NCBI RefSeq assembly: GCF_015732155.1
Contig: NZ_WIQK01000001.1
Span: 840,501 to 904,500 of the forward strand
DNA: 64,000 bases
Reading direction: 5' to 3'
Source: Pectinatus sottacetonis
Lineage (GTDB): Bacteria; Bacillota; Negativicutes; Selenomonadales; Selenomonadaceae
Shown here: piece by piece, positions 17,475-26,656 of the stretch
Layout of the letters: every line of letters begins with the position of its first letter
Position numbering within the stretch: position 1 is the first letter of the stretch
Notes under the pieces: model-generated
The model's input: only the letters and a program-made list of their open reading frames with translations
The model's database searches: none
Told to the model about the DNA's origin: nothing
Position numbers and translations under genes: made by a program

Positions 17475-20123
17475 TTAGTAATTATATTGTAATGTCAGAT
17501 AATAGCTCCTGCCTGCAATCGGATACTTGATATTCTCTACATCATTGAAATAATACTTATTATACATATCAATTGCTTTGTTAAACATATCGTTAACCCC
17601 CAATGCTACCTGAAAAACTTTATTAAACTTATACTTCACGCCCAAGTCCCAAGTAGTCAAAGAAGATTGATTTTCATATTCTCCCGTTGTAAGAGGTAGT
17701 TCGTTGATGTACATATCGCTTACATAGCGTAACTGCGTGAATAAGCTCCAGTTTCTATCTGGACGGTAAGTAACTCTTGTCGTCCCTTCCCATCTAGGCT
17801 GATATGTCATCACTCCTTTAAACACGCCGTTATTTTGCCAATAGCCAGCTTGCGGCAAAAAACTATCGTTATAAACTAAATCTCTCGGCTGCATATAAGT
17901 TCCCTGCAGGTTTAGATCCCACTTCTGCCACGACATGTCTGCCTGCATTTCAGCACCATTAATCTTGCCGCTGATGGCATTATTATAAACAAAGAAAAAA
18001 TGGTTCCAGGAATCAAGCTCCAGGATACGCTTGGAATCACGTCCGAAATAGGTCAGCTGCAAATGGGCCTGCTTTGCCCCCAGCACCTTGCCATCCCAGA
18101 TAGCGCTTAGATCCCACTGCTTGCCCTCTTCCGGCCGCGGGAACACGCTCTCCGTACCGCCGACATTCGGCATCGGCCAGATACCCGCACCATCACCGGC
18201 AATTTCATACATGTTCAGCAGGCGGAAATAACTGCCGCCGGTCGCCCTTAGCGTGAAGTTCTTATTCATTTGTTTCTTGAGCGCCAGCTGCCATGTCACT
18301 TTATCGTCTGTCTGTTCATCAGTCCGCCTGAGCCACTTAACATTCTGCGGATCATGCTTTTCGTCATACCATTCACTGCGTCCCAGAATTGTCGACCTAT
18401 TATACCTGATGCTTGGCGTCAGCCAAAAGTCCGCTGCCTTATTCAGCGTGACCGTGTCCTGCAATTGAACATTGAATAACTTTTGCTCGTAATAGTTGCG
18501 CCACCTTTTGCGAATATCTGCCGAATGGAAGTCATAATCAAACATGCGCCAGCCATTTATATTCATTTTTTCCTTGGACCCATTAATCAAGAATTCGATC
18601 AAGTTATTATTGCCGGCTTTGTAGCTCCCGTCAATCTGGCCGGTCCATTTATTGCTGCCATATTGACTCCAGAATGTATTAGGTGAATAGGTTTGCACTG
18701 TAACCCCATTTTCTTTTACAAAAGTCTGCCAATCATCAACATAATACTTCTTATTCTGTTTCAGATAGTCAACGCTCCAGCCCCATTCCAAATTACCTAC
18801 GCTATCTCTGCGTCCTACTAACGCTTCCTTATCCGTCAGCTCCTGATTACGGTGATAATACCAATCACGTGGATAGTTATAAGCCCATTCCGTATCTATA
18901 GACCAATATGGTGCGTAATTACCATCAAGAGGAAACGGCAGGTGGCGCTTGATTTGTTTCCAGGTTACTTTGGTCAGCCAGTGATTATCCTGCCATTTCA
19001 CAATTGCATCCGTATTTTTATAATCGTTAGACTTACGCCAATGGTCAGCACTTTTTGTTGCATCAAGTACACCTTTTGCATAATTGTAGTTCTCAATAAA
19101 ACCATCCATGGCTTTATAATAACCACTATTCAAATATCTCTTTTGCCTCCTAGTAAGCTGACTTTGGTCAACCGCATTAATCGCTGCCTGCATCTGTTCA
19201 TTAAACTGCGTATCACCTATCCATAAATTTTGCAATTGTATTGTTTGCTCTTTACTTGCTTCTGTTGATGAAAAATTACTCAACATATCCCTATAATTAC
19301 TATTTAACATGCCCGTTAAATTTTGCGTCTTTAAGATATCATAAACTCTTTTTGCAGATATATTATAAGTACCATCCTTAGGATTAATTACCCCTTCATA
19401 TGTTTCAGCAGCCCATTTTTTGATTTCATCTGTTACAGCGAAATTTCTATATTTGAAATCGCCGTGGCTCTGATCACGGTTTAAGCCTACCAGTACACTG
19501 CCATCGCCCAGCGGGGCATCTATTTCCACATTACCTTTCCAGCCGCCAAAGGAACTTTTGCCTACTGACGCCACAGCTTTGGCTTTAGTAGGTCTTTTCG
19601 TCACGATATTTATTACACCGCCTATGTATGTACCGCCAAACCGTGCCGGTATATAGCCGCGGTATACTTCGATGCGCTCAACGTTGTCTACAGGGATAGT
19701 CGATATATCTGCCGCAGCATCACCGCCCAGATTAAACAGCACTCCATCAACAAATACACCGACCTGGGCTGTAGTAGACCCACGTACGCTGACAGTAGTA
19801 TACTGCCCTTTACCGTTTACTTCGCGGACATGTACGCCCGGCACTTGTTTTAAGAGTTCCGGCAGAGTTTTCTGCTCGCCCATATAATCATCGGGACGGA
19901 TAATGGTAACTGTTCCCGGGGAAAGCTTTGCTTCCCAGTCGGGGCGCTTGGCTTCTACGGTCTGCTTCCCCAGATCATAAGCGGCCTCGTCACCGCTGTC
20001 ATCCTTCTTTACCTTATCCGGTGCCTTATCTGCCCATGCAGTTGATGGTATTATGATGCTTAATGCCATTATACATGCTGCTGCCTCTTTGATATAATTC
20101 CTTTTTCCGGCTCTTCTCTGCAT
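17475..20123 (-). CDS. TonB-dependent outer-membrane receptor under cobalamin riboswitch control
   Basis: The 882-residue protein starts at ATG 20123, after AAAAGGATG. A signal peptide ends near AWA (about residue 32). The TonB plug covers about 70-185: LPELLKQVPGVHVREVNG, VSVRGSTTAQVGVFVDGV, NVERIEVYRGYIPARFGG and GGVINIVTKRP. A 22-strand-type barrel follows and the last residues (YYLTLQYNY) form the C-terminal aromatic beta signal. Between about residues 222 and 362 lies a long, mostly helical insertion (e.g. INAVDQSQLTRRQKRYLNSG), unusual for the family and making it much longer than BtuB. The riboswitch suggests a corrinoid as ligand; that is inference. Confidence 0.88.
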   Translation of the reverse strand: MQRRAGKRNYIKEAAACIMALSIIIPSTAWADKAPDKVKKDDSGDEAAYDLGKQTVEAKRPDWEAKLSPGTVTIIRPDDYMGEQKTLPELLKQVPGVHVREVNGKGQYTTVSVRGSTTAQVGVFVDGVLFNLGGDAAADISTIPVDNVERIEVYRGYIPARFGGTYIGGVINIVTKRPTKAKAVASVGKSSFGGWKGNVEIDAPLGDGSVLVGLNRDQSHGDFKYRNFAVTDEIKKWAAETYEGVINPKDGTYNISAKRVYDILKTQNLTGMLNSNYRDMLSNFSSTEASKEQTIQLQNLWIGDTQFNEQMQAAINAVDQSQLTRRQKRYLNSGYYKAMDGFIENYNYAKGVLDATKSADHWRKSNDYKNTDAIVKWQDNHWLTKVTWKQIKRHLPFPLDGNYAPYWSIDTEWAYNYPRDWYYHRNQELTDKEALVGRRDSVGNLEWGWSVDYLKQNKKYYVDDWQTFVKENGVTVQTYSPNTFWSQYGSNKWTGQIDGSYKAGNNNLIEFLINGSKEKMNINGWRMFDYDFHSADIRKRWRNYYEQKLFNVQLQDTVTLNKAADFWLTPSIRYNRSTILGRSEWYDEKHDPQNVKWLRRTDEQTDDKVTWQLALKKQMNKNFTLRATGGSYFRLLNMYEIAGDGAGIWPMPNVGGTESVFPRPEEGKQWDLSAIWDGKVLGAKQAHLQLTYFGRDSKRILELDSWNHFFFVYNNAISGKINGAEMQADMSWQKWDLNLQGTYMQPRDLVYNDSFLPQAGYWQNNGVFKGVMTYQPRWEGTTRVTYRPDRNWSLFTQLRYVSDMYINELPLTTGEYENQSSLTTWDLGVKYKFNKVFQVALGVNDMFNKAIDMYNKYYFNDVENIKYPIAGRSYYLTLQYNY

Positions 20124-20126
20124 CAA

Positions 20127-20683
20127 TCACTTCATCCTTTTTTATTTATTTTTCTATTGTACCGGCTATCCGTTGTTTATTTCGCCCTGAACCTCCATAA
20201 CTAAAGCCGCTGAATTCCTGTTTCACAGACAGTTGCGCAAAAGGCACGTCTTACATTATCTCCACAGGCTATTCCCGTAATCACTACGGTTCTTATATAT
20301 GTTATTACGCTGTTATGTTTGAAATTATCAGGAATAACGTAAATTATCTGTTTATGAAGTTTTGCCATTTATGCAGCTTTTCATAAACATTACGTTGTTT
20401 TAACCGGCACAATATGAATTTATATACAAAAAATCCCTGCGAAATCATTGCTTACACAGTGATTCTCTGACCGATAGATACATGCCACTCTCTTAGGGCA
20501 GCACAAAATGACCTTCCTTAGGCACTCTCCGTGACAAAGCAGGCTTGCTGTGTCTATCCGTCTTTCGCAGGTTTATGTGGATGATGAAAACAGCTGGTGC
20601 TTTATACTTATACTGAATTTTTTGTAAATTCAGTATAAGTATCTGTTTTCGTTGATTTATATTATTTTGTATGACGGTGTGTA
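20127..20683 (-). other. Long leader between the riboswitch terminator and the TonB receptor
   Basis: About 550 bases without a convincing gene. It contains a perfect inverted repeat (20604-20642) and a weaker imperfect hairpin near 20424-20470 (TGCGAAATCATTGC with the partly complementary CAGTGATTCTCTG). A second promoter or an additional RNA element could be here; nothing definite is recognised. Confidence 0.4.
20604..20642. repeat. Perfect 17-bp inverted repeat in the receptor leader
   Basis: ATACTTATACTGAATTT (20604-20620) is the exact reverse complement of 20626-20642, with a 5-base centre (TTTGT). It lies between the riboswitch terminator and the receptor start. No T tract follows on the minus strand, so an operator or RNA stability hairpin is as likely as a terminator. 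Confidence 0.8.
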
Positions 20684-20717
20684 AATAAAAAGCCTCCATC
20701 CGCGAACAGATGAAGGC
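20684..20717 (-). terminator. Riboswitch-associated terminator
   Basis: On the minus strand GCCTTCATC pairs with GATGGAGGC, followed by TTTTTAT. It comes about 100 bases after the cobalamin aptamer, so ligand binding could decide between termination and read-through. Confidence 0.75.
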
Positions 20718-20814
20718 TGTAACAGCATATTTCGTTTGCGACAGAAAATACTGCCGCTGCGAAATCTCCTCCCTATCGCTCGTAGGTACAAGCATCACAA
20801 ATAATGCTAACGGT

Positions 20815-20975
20815 GATCGTTAAACAGGCAGTTCTTCTGGCTCGGATTCATTGCTTGCCGCACCTTCTCAGGATAAATCCCAATGGTGTTTTGCGTTTTG
20901 CTCATCCTCACAGCGGCGGGACCGCTCCGGCTTTATACCGGATTTTCTATTAAGTCCTTACGGACACCTATTTCA
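20815..20975 (-). promoter_or_regulatory. Cobalamin (B12) riboswitch
   Basis: On the minus strand the conserved core is plain: AGGTGTCC, then AATAGAAAATCCGG, GCCGGAGCGGTCCCGCCGCT followed by GTGA, and the B12 box GAGCCAGAAGAACTGCCTG. Order and spacing match the AdoCbl-type class. It would reduce expression of the downstream receptor when cobalamin is plentiful. Confidence 0.93.
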
Positions 20976-21448
20976 TTCATATGAAATTATCATAATCTAT
21001 GTAATTATAACCATATATAATTACACGAACTATGAATTAATATTGAATAGTATTAATTTATTTCTTTATCTGTAGTATACCATTGCATAATACAAAATGC
21101 AATAACAATTATTAGTTTATTAAAAAATTTTAATTTATTTTTTATTATTGTCCTTTAAACTAGTGAATTTTCTTCTCTTAGATTCATTATACAGATTATA
21201 AATTGAAGTTTTATTAATAATTTATTTATATTTTATCATTGGAATAATTAATTAATATTGTATATATTTGCTTCTCATTTTATGAATAAAAGTACCGAAA
21301 CAAATAAATACTTTTGGGAAGCGACACTAAGGGCGGACAGAAAATCATGCCTGTTTCTTGTATATATTTAAAACTTCGCCAATATATTAAAAATTTAATT
21401 TAATGATGAATTATTGGGTATACATTATCTATTATTATAATATCGTTT
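20976..21448. other. Gene-free spacer with a partial IS66-derived repeat
   Basis: AT-rich, with no supportable gene. Bases about 21327-21375 carry a partial copy of the block AGGGCGGACAGAAAATCATG...AAAACTTCGCC, which is also found in both CRISPR-flanking repeats. Confidence 0.5.
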
Positions 21449-21900
21449 TAACAAGGCCATACCTATTTTGCCGTTGTCAATGCCGTAATACAGCAACGTG
21501 CTGATTTCCAGTGTTCTATCTATGCAACCCACCACCATGCTGTGCATGGTCCCCCGCCCTTCTAAGGGCGGACAGAAAACCATGCCTGTTTCTTGTATAT
21601 ATTTAAAACTTCGCCGACCAGCCGATTGTTCATAATCCCGGGCTGATAGGAAATCATCTGTCCTGGCGTAACAAAATATAAAACAACTGTAGCCAATAAT
21701 TATAAATCCATGTAAAATACCACTTCATAAAACTGTAGCGGGAAAACTTATTTAGCCGATTAATAATTATAAATCCATATAAAATATCGCTAATCACTGT
21801 AATTACAATACAGGATTAGCGATATTTTTTTCTGCACACTATTTAGTCAATCGCTTATTCATTTATGCAAATGATCCTTTTGTCCGCCCTTAGAAGGGCG
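21449..21900 (+). repeat. Left copy of the direct repeat flanking the CRISPR-Cas locus
   Basis: About 450 bases nearly identical, in the same orientation, to 35028-35488. Its second half derives from the 3' end of IS66: from CTTGTATATATTTAAAAC (about 21592) it aligns with the tnpC tail and terminator at 9760-9960, including CCAATAATTATAAA, ACAGGATTAGCG and CACTATTTAGTCAATCGCTTA. The IS66 part is enclosed by inverted GC-rich ends (ATGCAACCCACCACC near 21522 and its complement ending near 21930), like a small non-autonomous element. Confidence 0.85.
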
Positions 21901-22014
21901 GGGGACCGCTTTAGCGGTGGTGGGTTGCATTCTTCCCTCTATGTTAAGGATAACCATAATAGTATAGACTGCTGAATACATTTTTTACAATGTTAGTTAC
22001 TAACATTATACATG

Positions 22015-25000
22015 ATTTTCGTCCCCTTACGGGGCTTATGTTTTTTAATTAGGTGCAGATTTTCTAAAGTCTTATGATGTAAACAAAGTTTTCGTCCCCT
22101 TACGGGGCTTATGTTTTTTAATATCCTAAAAAAATGCGCACTATCAGCACGTTAATTGAGTTTTCGTCCCCTTACGGGGCTTATGTTTTTTAATTATGTA
22201 AGCCAAATATTATAAGAGGTGATAGCATGAAGGTTTTCGTCCCCTTACGGGGCTTATGTTTTTTAATAAGAAAACTTATAAACCTTAAGAACCGCTTAGA
22301 AGGACACGTTTTCGTCCCCTTACGGGGCTTATGTTTTTTAATTTCAGCATTACTTCGTACAATAACATTATACTGCTTAAAGTAGTTTTCGTCCCCTTAC
22401 GGGGCTTATGTTTTTTAATATTCTTAAGTTTGCATTAGTTATATCTTTTTCCGCGTTTTCGTCCCCTTACGGGGCTTATGTTTTTTAATTGCCTATTCTG
22501 TTACCAATCTTAAAAGTGATAGGGGAAATGTCACCGTTTTCGTCCCCTTACGGGGCTTATGTTTTTTAATTGACTAGTCTAATTAAAGCAAGTTATTGCT
22601 TTAAAGGCTTGTTTTCGTCCCCTTACGGGGCTTATGTTTTTTAATTGCAAAAGAGAATGTAGGTATGACTATATTGTTGTTGTGAAGTTTTCGTCCCCTT
22701 ACGGGGCTTATGTTTTTTAATTTACAGGATTAACACCATTATTGGCTAGTTTAATAAAAACGTTTTCGTCCCCTTACGGGGCTTATGTTTTTTAATTAAA
22801 GAGTAAGAAAAAAACGTAAGCCGCTTGATTGCGCAGTAGTTTTCGTCCCCTTACGGGGCTTATGTTTTTTAATACAAGTGTGATCAATACGAATACTGTA
22901 GAGAACAATTAAAGTTTTCGTCCCCTTACGGGGCTTATGTTTTTTAATGGTGTACCTGCATGCATATCATTTGCATTGTATAATTTCCAAAGTTTTCGTC
23001 CCCTTACGGGGCTTATGTTTTTTAATGAATAAAAAAGAAATTGAAACATTTAAAGATATTATAGAAGTTTTCGTCCCCTTACGGGGCTTATGTTTTTTAA
23101 TTTTCATTACTTTACTCATCATTTCTATTTTTTTCATTTTAATCGTTTTCGTCCCCTTACGGGGCTTATGTTTTTTAATTTCAAAATTTAAATGTACAAA
23201 TGAACAAAAATATTATCATGTTTTCGTCCCCTTACGGGGCTTATGTTTTTTAATAAAAACAATTCCGTTGTCATAAATAAAAGATTTGTCATTAAGTTTT
23301 CGTCCCCTTACGGGGCTTATGTTTTTTAATTAACATATAGTACTGATCTATTGTTATACTTAACAAATACTGTTTTCGTCCCCTTACGGGGCTTATGTTT
23401 TTTAATAAAACAATATTAAAAACATAATGGATAGACTATACAGATCAAGTTTTCGTCCCCTTACGGGGCTTATGTTTTTTAATATAATTGTTTTGTAACT
23501 TCTGAAGATAACTTTTATCAAACAGTTTTCGTCCCCTTACGGGGCTTATGTTTTTTAATAAAGGGAGCCATTGGTTCGATAGAGATACTATGAAATTCTG
23601 GTTTTCGTCCCCTTACGGGGCTTATGTTTTTTAATATGAAAAAAATAAGTATTGCTGAATTTAAAAGAAATGTGTTTTCGTCCCCTTACGGGGCTTATGT
23701 TTTTTAATAAGCTTAATATTTCTTCTCTTATATCCATTTGTAAAACCGTTTTCGTCCCCTTACGGGGCTTATGTTTTTTAATAAACATTGTTTTATATTC
23801 TAAACGGGGATCATAGAAAGCAATGTTTTCGTCCCCTTACGGGGCTTATGTTTTTTAATAATTTATTTTATAAAAGGTATTGCACTATTATAATATATGT
23901 GGTTTTCGTCCCCTTACGGGGCTTATGTTTTTTAATTTCTTCTGCTCAAAACAAGGTATATTCACACAAAGTCATAGAGTTTTCGTCCCCTTACGGGGCT
24001 TATGTTTTTTAATTTAAAGCTGTTATAAATAATAGAAAAACAAATAAAGAATGTGTTTTCGTCCCCTTACGGGGCTTATGTTTTTTAATCTGTGAAAAAT
24101 GGTTATAAATTAGTATCAGATAATGATATCGTAGTTTTCGTCCCCTTACGGGGCTTATGTTTTTTAATAAATATTGCAGGTAAATCGGTGCAATATATAG
24201 GAGTTATTGTTTTCGTCCCCTTACGGGGCTTATGTTTTTTAATTTGTGATATTGTTTGTATCTATACAAGATATAAAGGTATTAAGTTTTCGTCCCCTTA
24301 CGGGGCTTATGTTTTTTAATTGCTATAGAAGGGATTCATGTTATATTTGATTATTCAGAACAGTTTTCGTCCCCTTACGGGGCTTATGTTTTTTAATTTG
24401 ATAGTAATAATAAGTTTAATATTTAATTTTAAAAAAGTTTTCGTCCCCTTACGGGGCTTATGTTTTTTAATAATTTTGTTTATCAATTAAGTCGTTTATA
24501 TGAAGGTAAATAGTTTTCGTCCCCTTACGGGGCTTATGTTTTTTAATGATATTGAAGAATTTAACAGTATTGGTATAATAAATCATAGTTTTCGTCCCCT
24601 TACGGGGCTTATGTTTTTTAATAATTATTAAAGGTAAAACAATTGAAGGTATTCATATTATAGTTTTCGTCCCCTTACGGGGCTTATGTTTTTTAATCTG
24701 CTTTTGTTTCGTGATACACTATATCAAAAAACTTGTTTTCGTCCCCTTACGGGGCTTATGTTTTTTAATAAGCTGATTACACCGCAATTATCGTAAAAGG
24801 AGGGATAAAAGTTTTCGTCCCCTTACGGGGCTTATGTTTTTTAATAATGTAGTAAAAATAGGCGAAAACATTGTAAGTGTGAAGGTTTTCGTCCCCTTAC
24901 GGGGCTTATGTTTTTTAATTCAGTGCTTTCAAAACACTGTGATGGAAATTGGCAGTTTTCGTCCCCTTACGGGGCTTATGTTTTTTAATTATGCTAATAA

Positions 25001-25062
25001 TTTTTATATTACTAGCATTTTCAATAAGTTTTCGTCCCCTTACGGGGCTTATGTTTTTTAAT
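22015..25062 (-). CRISPR. CRISPR array, 41 repeats and 40 spacers, type III-A
   Basis: The repeat is 35 bases. On the plus strand it starts GTTTTCGTCCCCTTACGGGG and ends CTTATGTTTTTTAAT; on the minus strand it ends CCCCGTAAGGGGACGAAAAC, the shape of other type III repeats, so crRNAs would carry the 5' tag ACGAAAAC. Counting repeat starts gives 41, with spacers of 35-46 bases (mean about 40). Repeats are identical by eye except the one at 22015, whose first base is A instead of G, which marks the leader-distal end. Transcription is therefore most likely on the minus strand, from the cas2 side. Confidence 0.95.
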
Positions 25063-25266
25063 CCTGTCTGCTGTGAACTCTATTGCTATTGAGCTTATTC
25101 AACAATTTGCGGCGCAGATTAGTTTTTTGATGACTTTGACTAATATTTTTTCGCATAATAACACTCTAAGTCCCACCATTATAGCAACGGCGCGAATTCA
25201 CTTTCTTATTTATAATACTTTTTTACTATAGCATATTACTGTTAAAATGTATAGTACCAGAAGGAT
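25063..25266 (-). promoter_or_regulatory. Probable CRISPR leader
   Basis: About 200 AT-rich bases between cas2 and the first repeat, without a gene. They lie at the conserved end of the array and on the cas1-cas2 side, where new spacers are added. A definite promoter was not assigned. Confidence 0.6.
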
Positions 25267-25587
25267 TCAGAAAATAATAACGTCTTCTACATGAGTATGG
25301 CCTTTTCCCCATGAACGCACTGAAGTATGATCTGCTAATAAGTAAATACGCAACGAATCCTCCTGTGTATTTACTATGCGGCTAGCTTTATTTACCAGCT
25401 TTTCATAACGTTTTTTATCGAGATAAGCCTCGAACGCTGACTTTTGCACCCGTGTACCAAATCCTTCTAAACATTTAACCATTTTATTACGGCATTTATT
25501 ATCAACAATGTCATAGATAATAAGAACTATGTATCTTTTATCATCAACAGCCACAAATTCATTTTCATCAGTAAAAACATCACTCAT
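25267..25587 (-). CDS. cas2: CRISPR integrase subunit Cas2
   Basis: The 106-residue protein has the ferredoxin-like Cas2 start YIVLIIYDIVDNKCRNKM, whose Asp after Tyr is the conserved metal residue, then LEGFGTRVQKSAFEAYL, and ends EDVIIF. Cas2 dimers bridge two Cas1 dimers in spacer integration. A 20-residue N-terminal extension precedes the core. AAAGAGG is placed before the ATG. It is the last cas gene before the leader. Confidence 0.95.
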   Translation of the reverse strand: MSDVFTDENEFVAVDDKRYIVLIIYDIVDNKCRNKMVKCLEGFGTRVQKSAFEAYLDKKRYEKLVNKASRIVNTQEDSLRIYLLADHTSVRSWGKGHTHVEDVIIF

Positions 25588-25636
25588 AATATAATACCTC
25601 TTTGTTCAATAATTCTTATTTACATAACTATATATT

Positions 25637-26632
25637 TTAACGAATGAATATTGGTAAATATGCACCTGTATCAAGAGTTGTCAATGCCTGTGAAAATAAA
25701 TTAACATGTTTATTTAAGGCATAACGGTAAGATTTTTTACTTTCTTCATATTTATTAACAGTACGCATCTTTTTTTCATAAGCACGTAAAAATATACTGC
25801 GCCCGTCTCTTGTCAAATATACACCTCCATTAGTTTCAGATTTTTGAAAATGTTCTAGTTTTATCTCATTATGCTGTATTAGTGCCAATACCATCGAATC
25901 AACAATAACAGCACGCCATTCTTCCAATAAATCAGAAGCCAACGCCGGATGGTGGTTTTTTAATGCATGCATAAATCCAAAATATGGGTGCAGACCATTA
26001 TTTTCAATAGCTGTATATAATTCATACATGACCAGTGTATAGCCAAAACTGAGCATAGAATTAACAGCATCACGCGGCGGCTGCTTACTGCGTTTTTTAA
26101 ATGTAAATGGATCTGATACTATTTTACCTAAGGCCTCAAAATATAAGCGGGCAATAATCCCTTCATATCCCATAATCTGTTCTTTACTAGTTGCACTATT
26201 TATATTTTTTCTTGTTGCCAAAATGTTGCTTATTATTGTACTTATTTCATTTGATTGTTTATGGCGGTTATAGCGACGCAGTATCACAATTTGGTTATGT
26301 ACTTTTGCCGCTATTATTTTTTTGCTTAGTTCTATAGCAAACGGGGTATCCTGCACCAGCATCTGCTGTTTGTGCTTTGTCACATTTACATGCTGTGTAG
26401 ATTCTAATCGTCCAAAAAATTTCCCCATTGACGATATCCAAGTAACAGGAATCCCTTGCTGTAATAGCGCAACCATTGCCTGTGAAGATACCTGCACACT
26501 TTCTATTAGTACCAAGCCTTCCAGTATTTCTGCCGGTATTTCCATGATAGTTTCCAGATTACGTCCCACAATAAATTTATCGCCTTTTTTTTGAATCCTA
26601 GCACCTTCTTCAGTAATATAGGCAAAGCTCAT
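25637..26632 (-). CDS. cas1: CRISPR integrase Cas1
   Basis: 331 residues from ATG 26632; a GTG at 26641 overlaps the GGGGTGGG ribosome site. Conserved features are EGLVLIESVQVSSQAM, the catalytic Glu in GYEGIIARLYFEAL, NSMLSFGYTLVMYELYTAIE, GLHPYFGFMHALKNHHPALASDL with the catalytic His, and the acidic ASDLLEEWRAVIVDS. Full length and apparently functional. It follows csm6 by 24 bases in the cas operon. Confidence 0.96.
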   Translation of the reverse strand: MSFAYITEEGARIQKKGDKFIVGRNLETIMEIPAEILEGLVLIESVQVSSQAMVALLQQGIPVTWISSMGKFFGRLESTQHVNVTKHKQQMLVQDTPFAIELSKKIIAAKVHNQIVILRRYNRHKQSNEISTIISNILATRKNINSATSKEQIMGYEGIIARLYFEALGKIVSDPFTFKKRSKQPPRDAVNSMLSFGYTLVMYELYTAIENNGLHPYFGFMHALKNHHPALASDLLEEWRAVIVDSMVLALIQHNEIKLEHFQKSETNGGVYLTRDGRSIFLRAYEKKMRTVNKYEESKKSYRYALNKHVNLFSQALTTLDTGAYLPIFIR

Positions 26633-26656
26633 TATTCCCACCCCAAAGTATTTTCA

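Noticed and set aside
20493-20798. A 101-codon frame in the leader of the TonB receptor
   Set aside because: It crosses the riboswitch terminator and the inverted repeat, has no similarity to any family, and lacks a ribosome site.
22947-23276. Open frames running through the CRISPR array on the plus strand
   Set aside because: They read the repeat as VFVPLRGLCFLI again and again; they are made of repeats plus spacers and are not genes. The spacer parts were used only to judge target strand.
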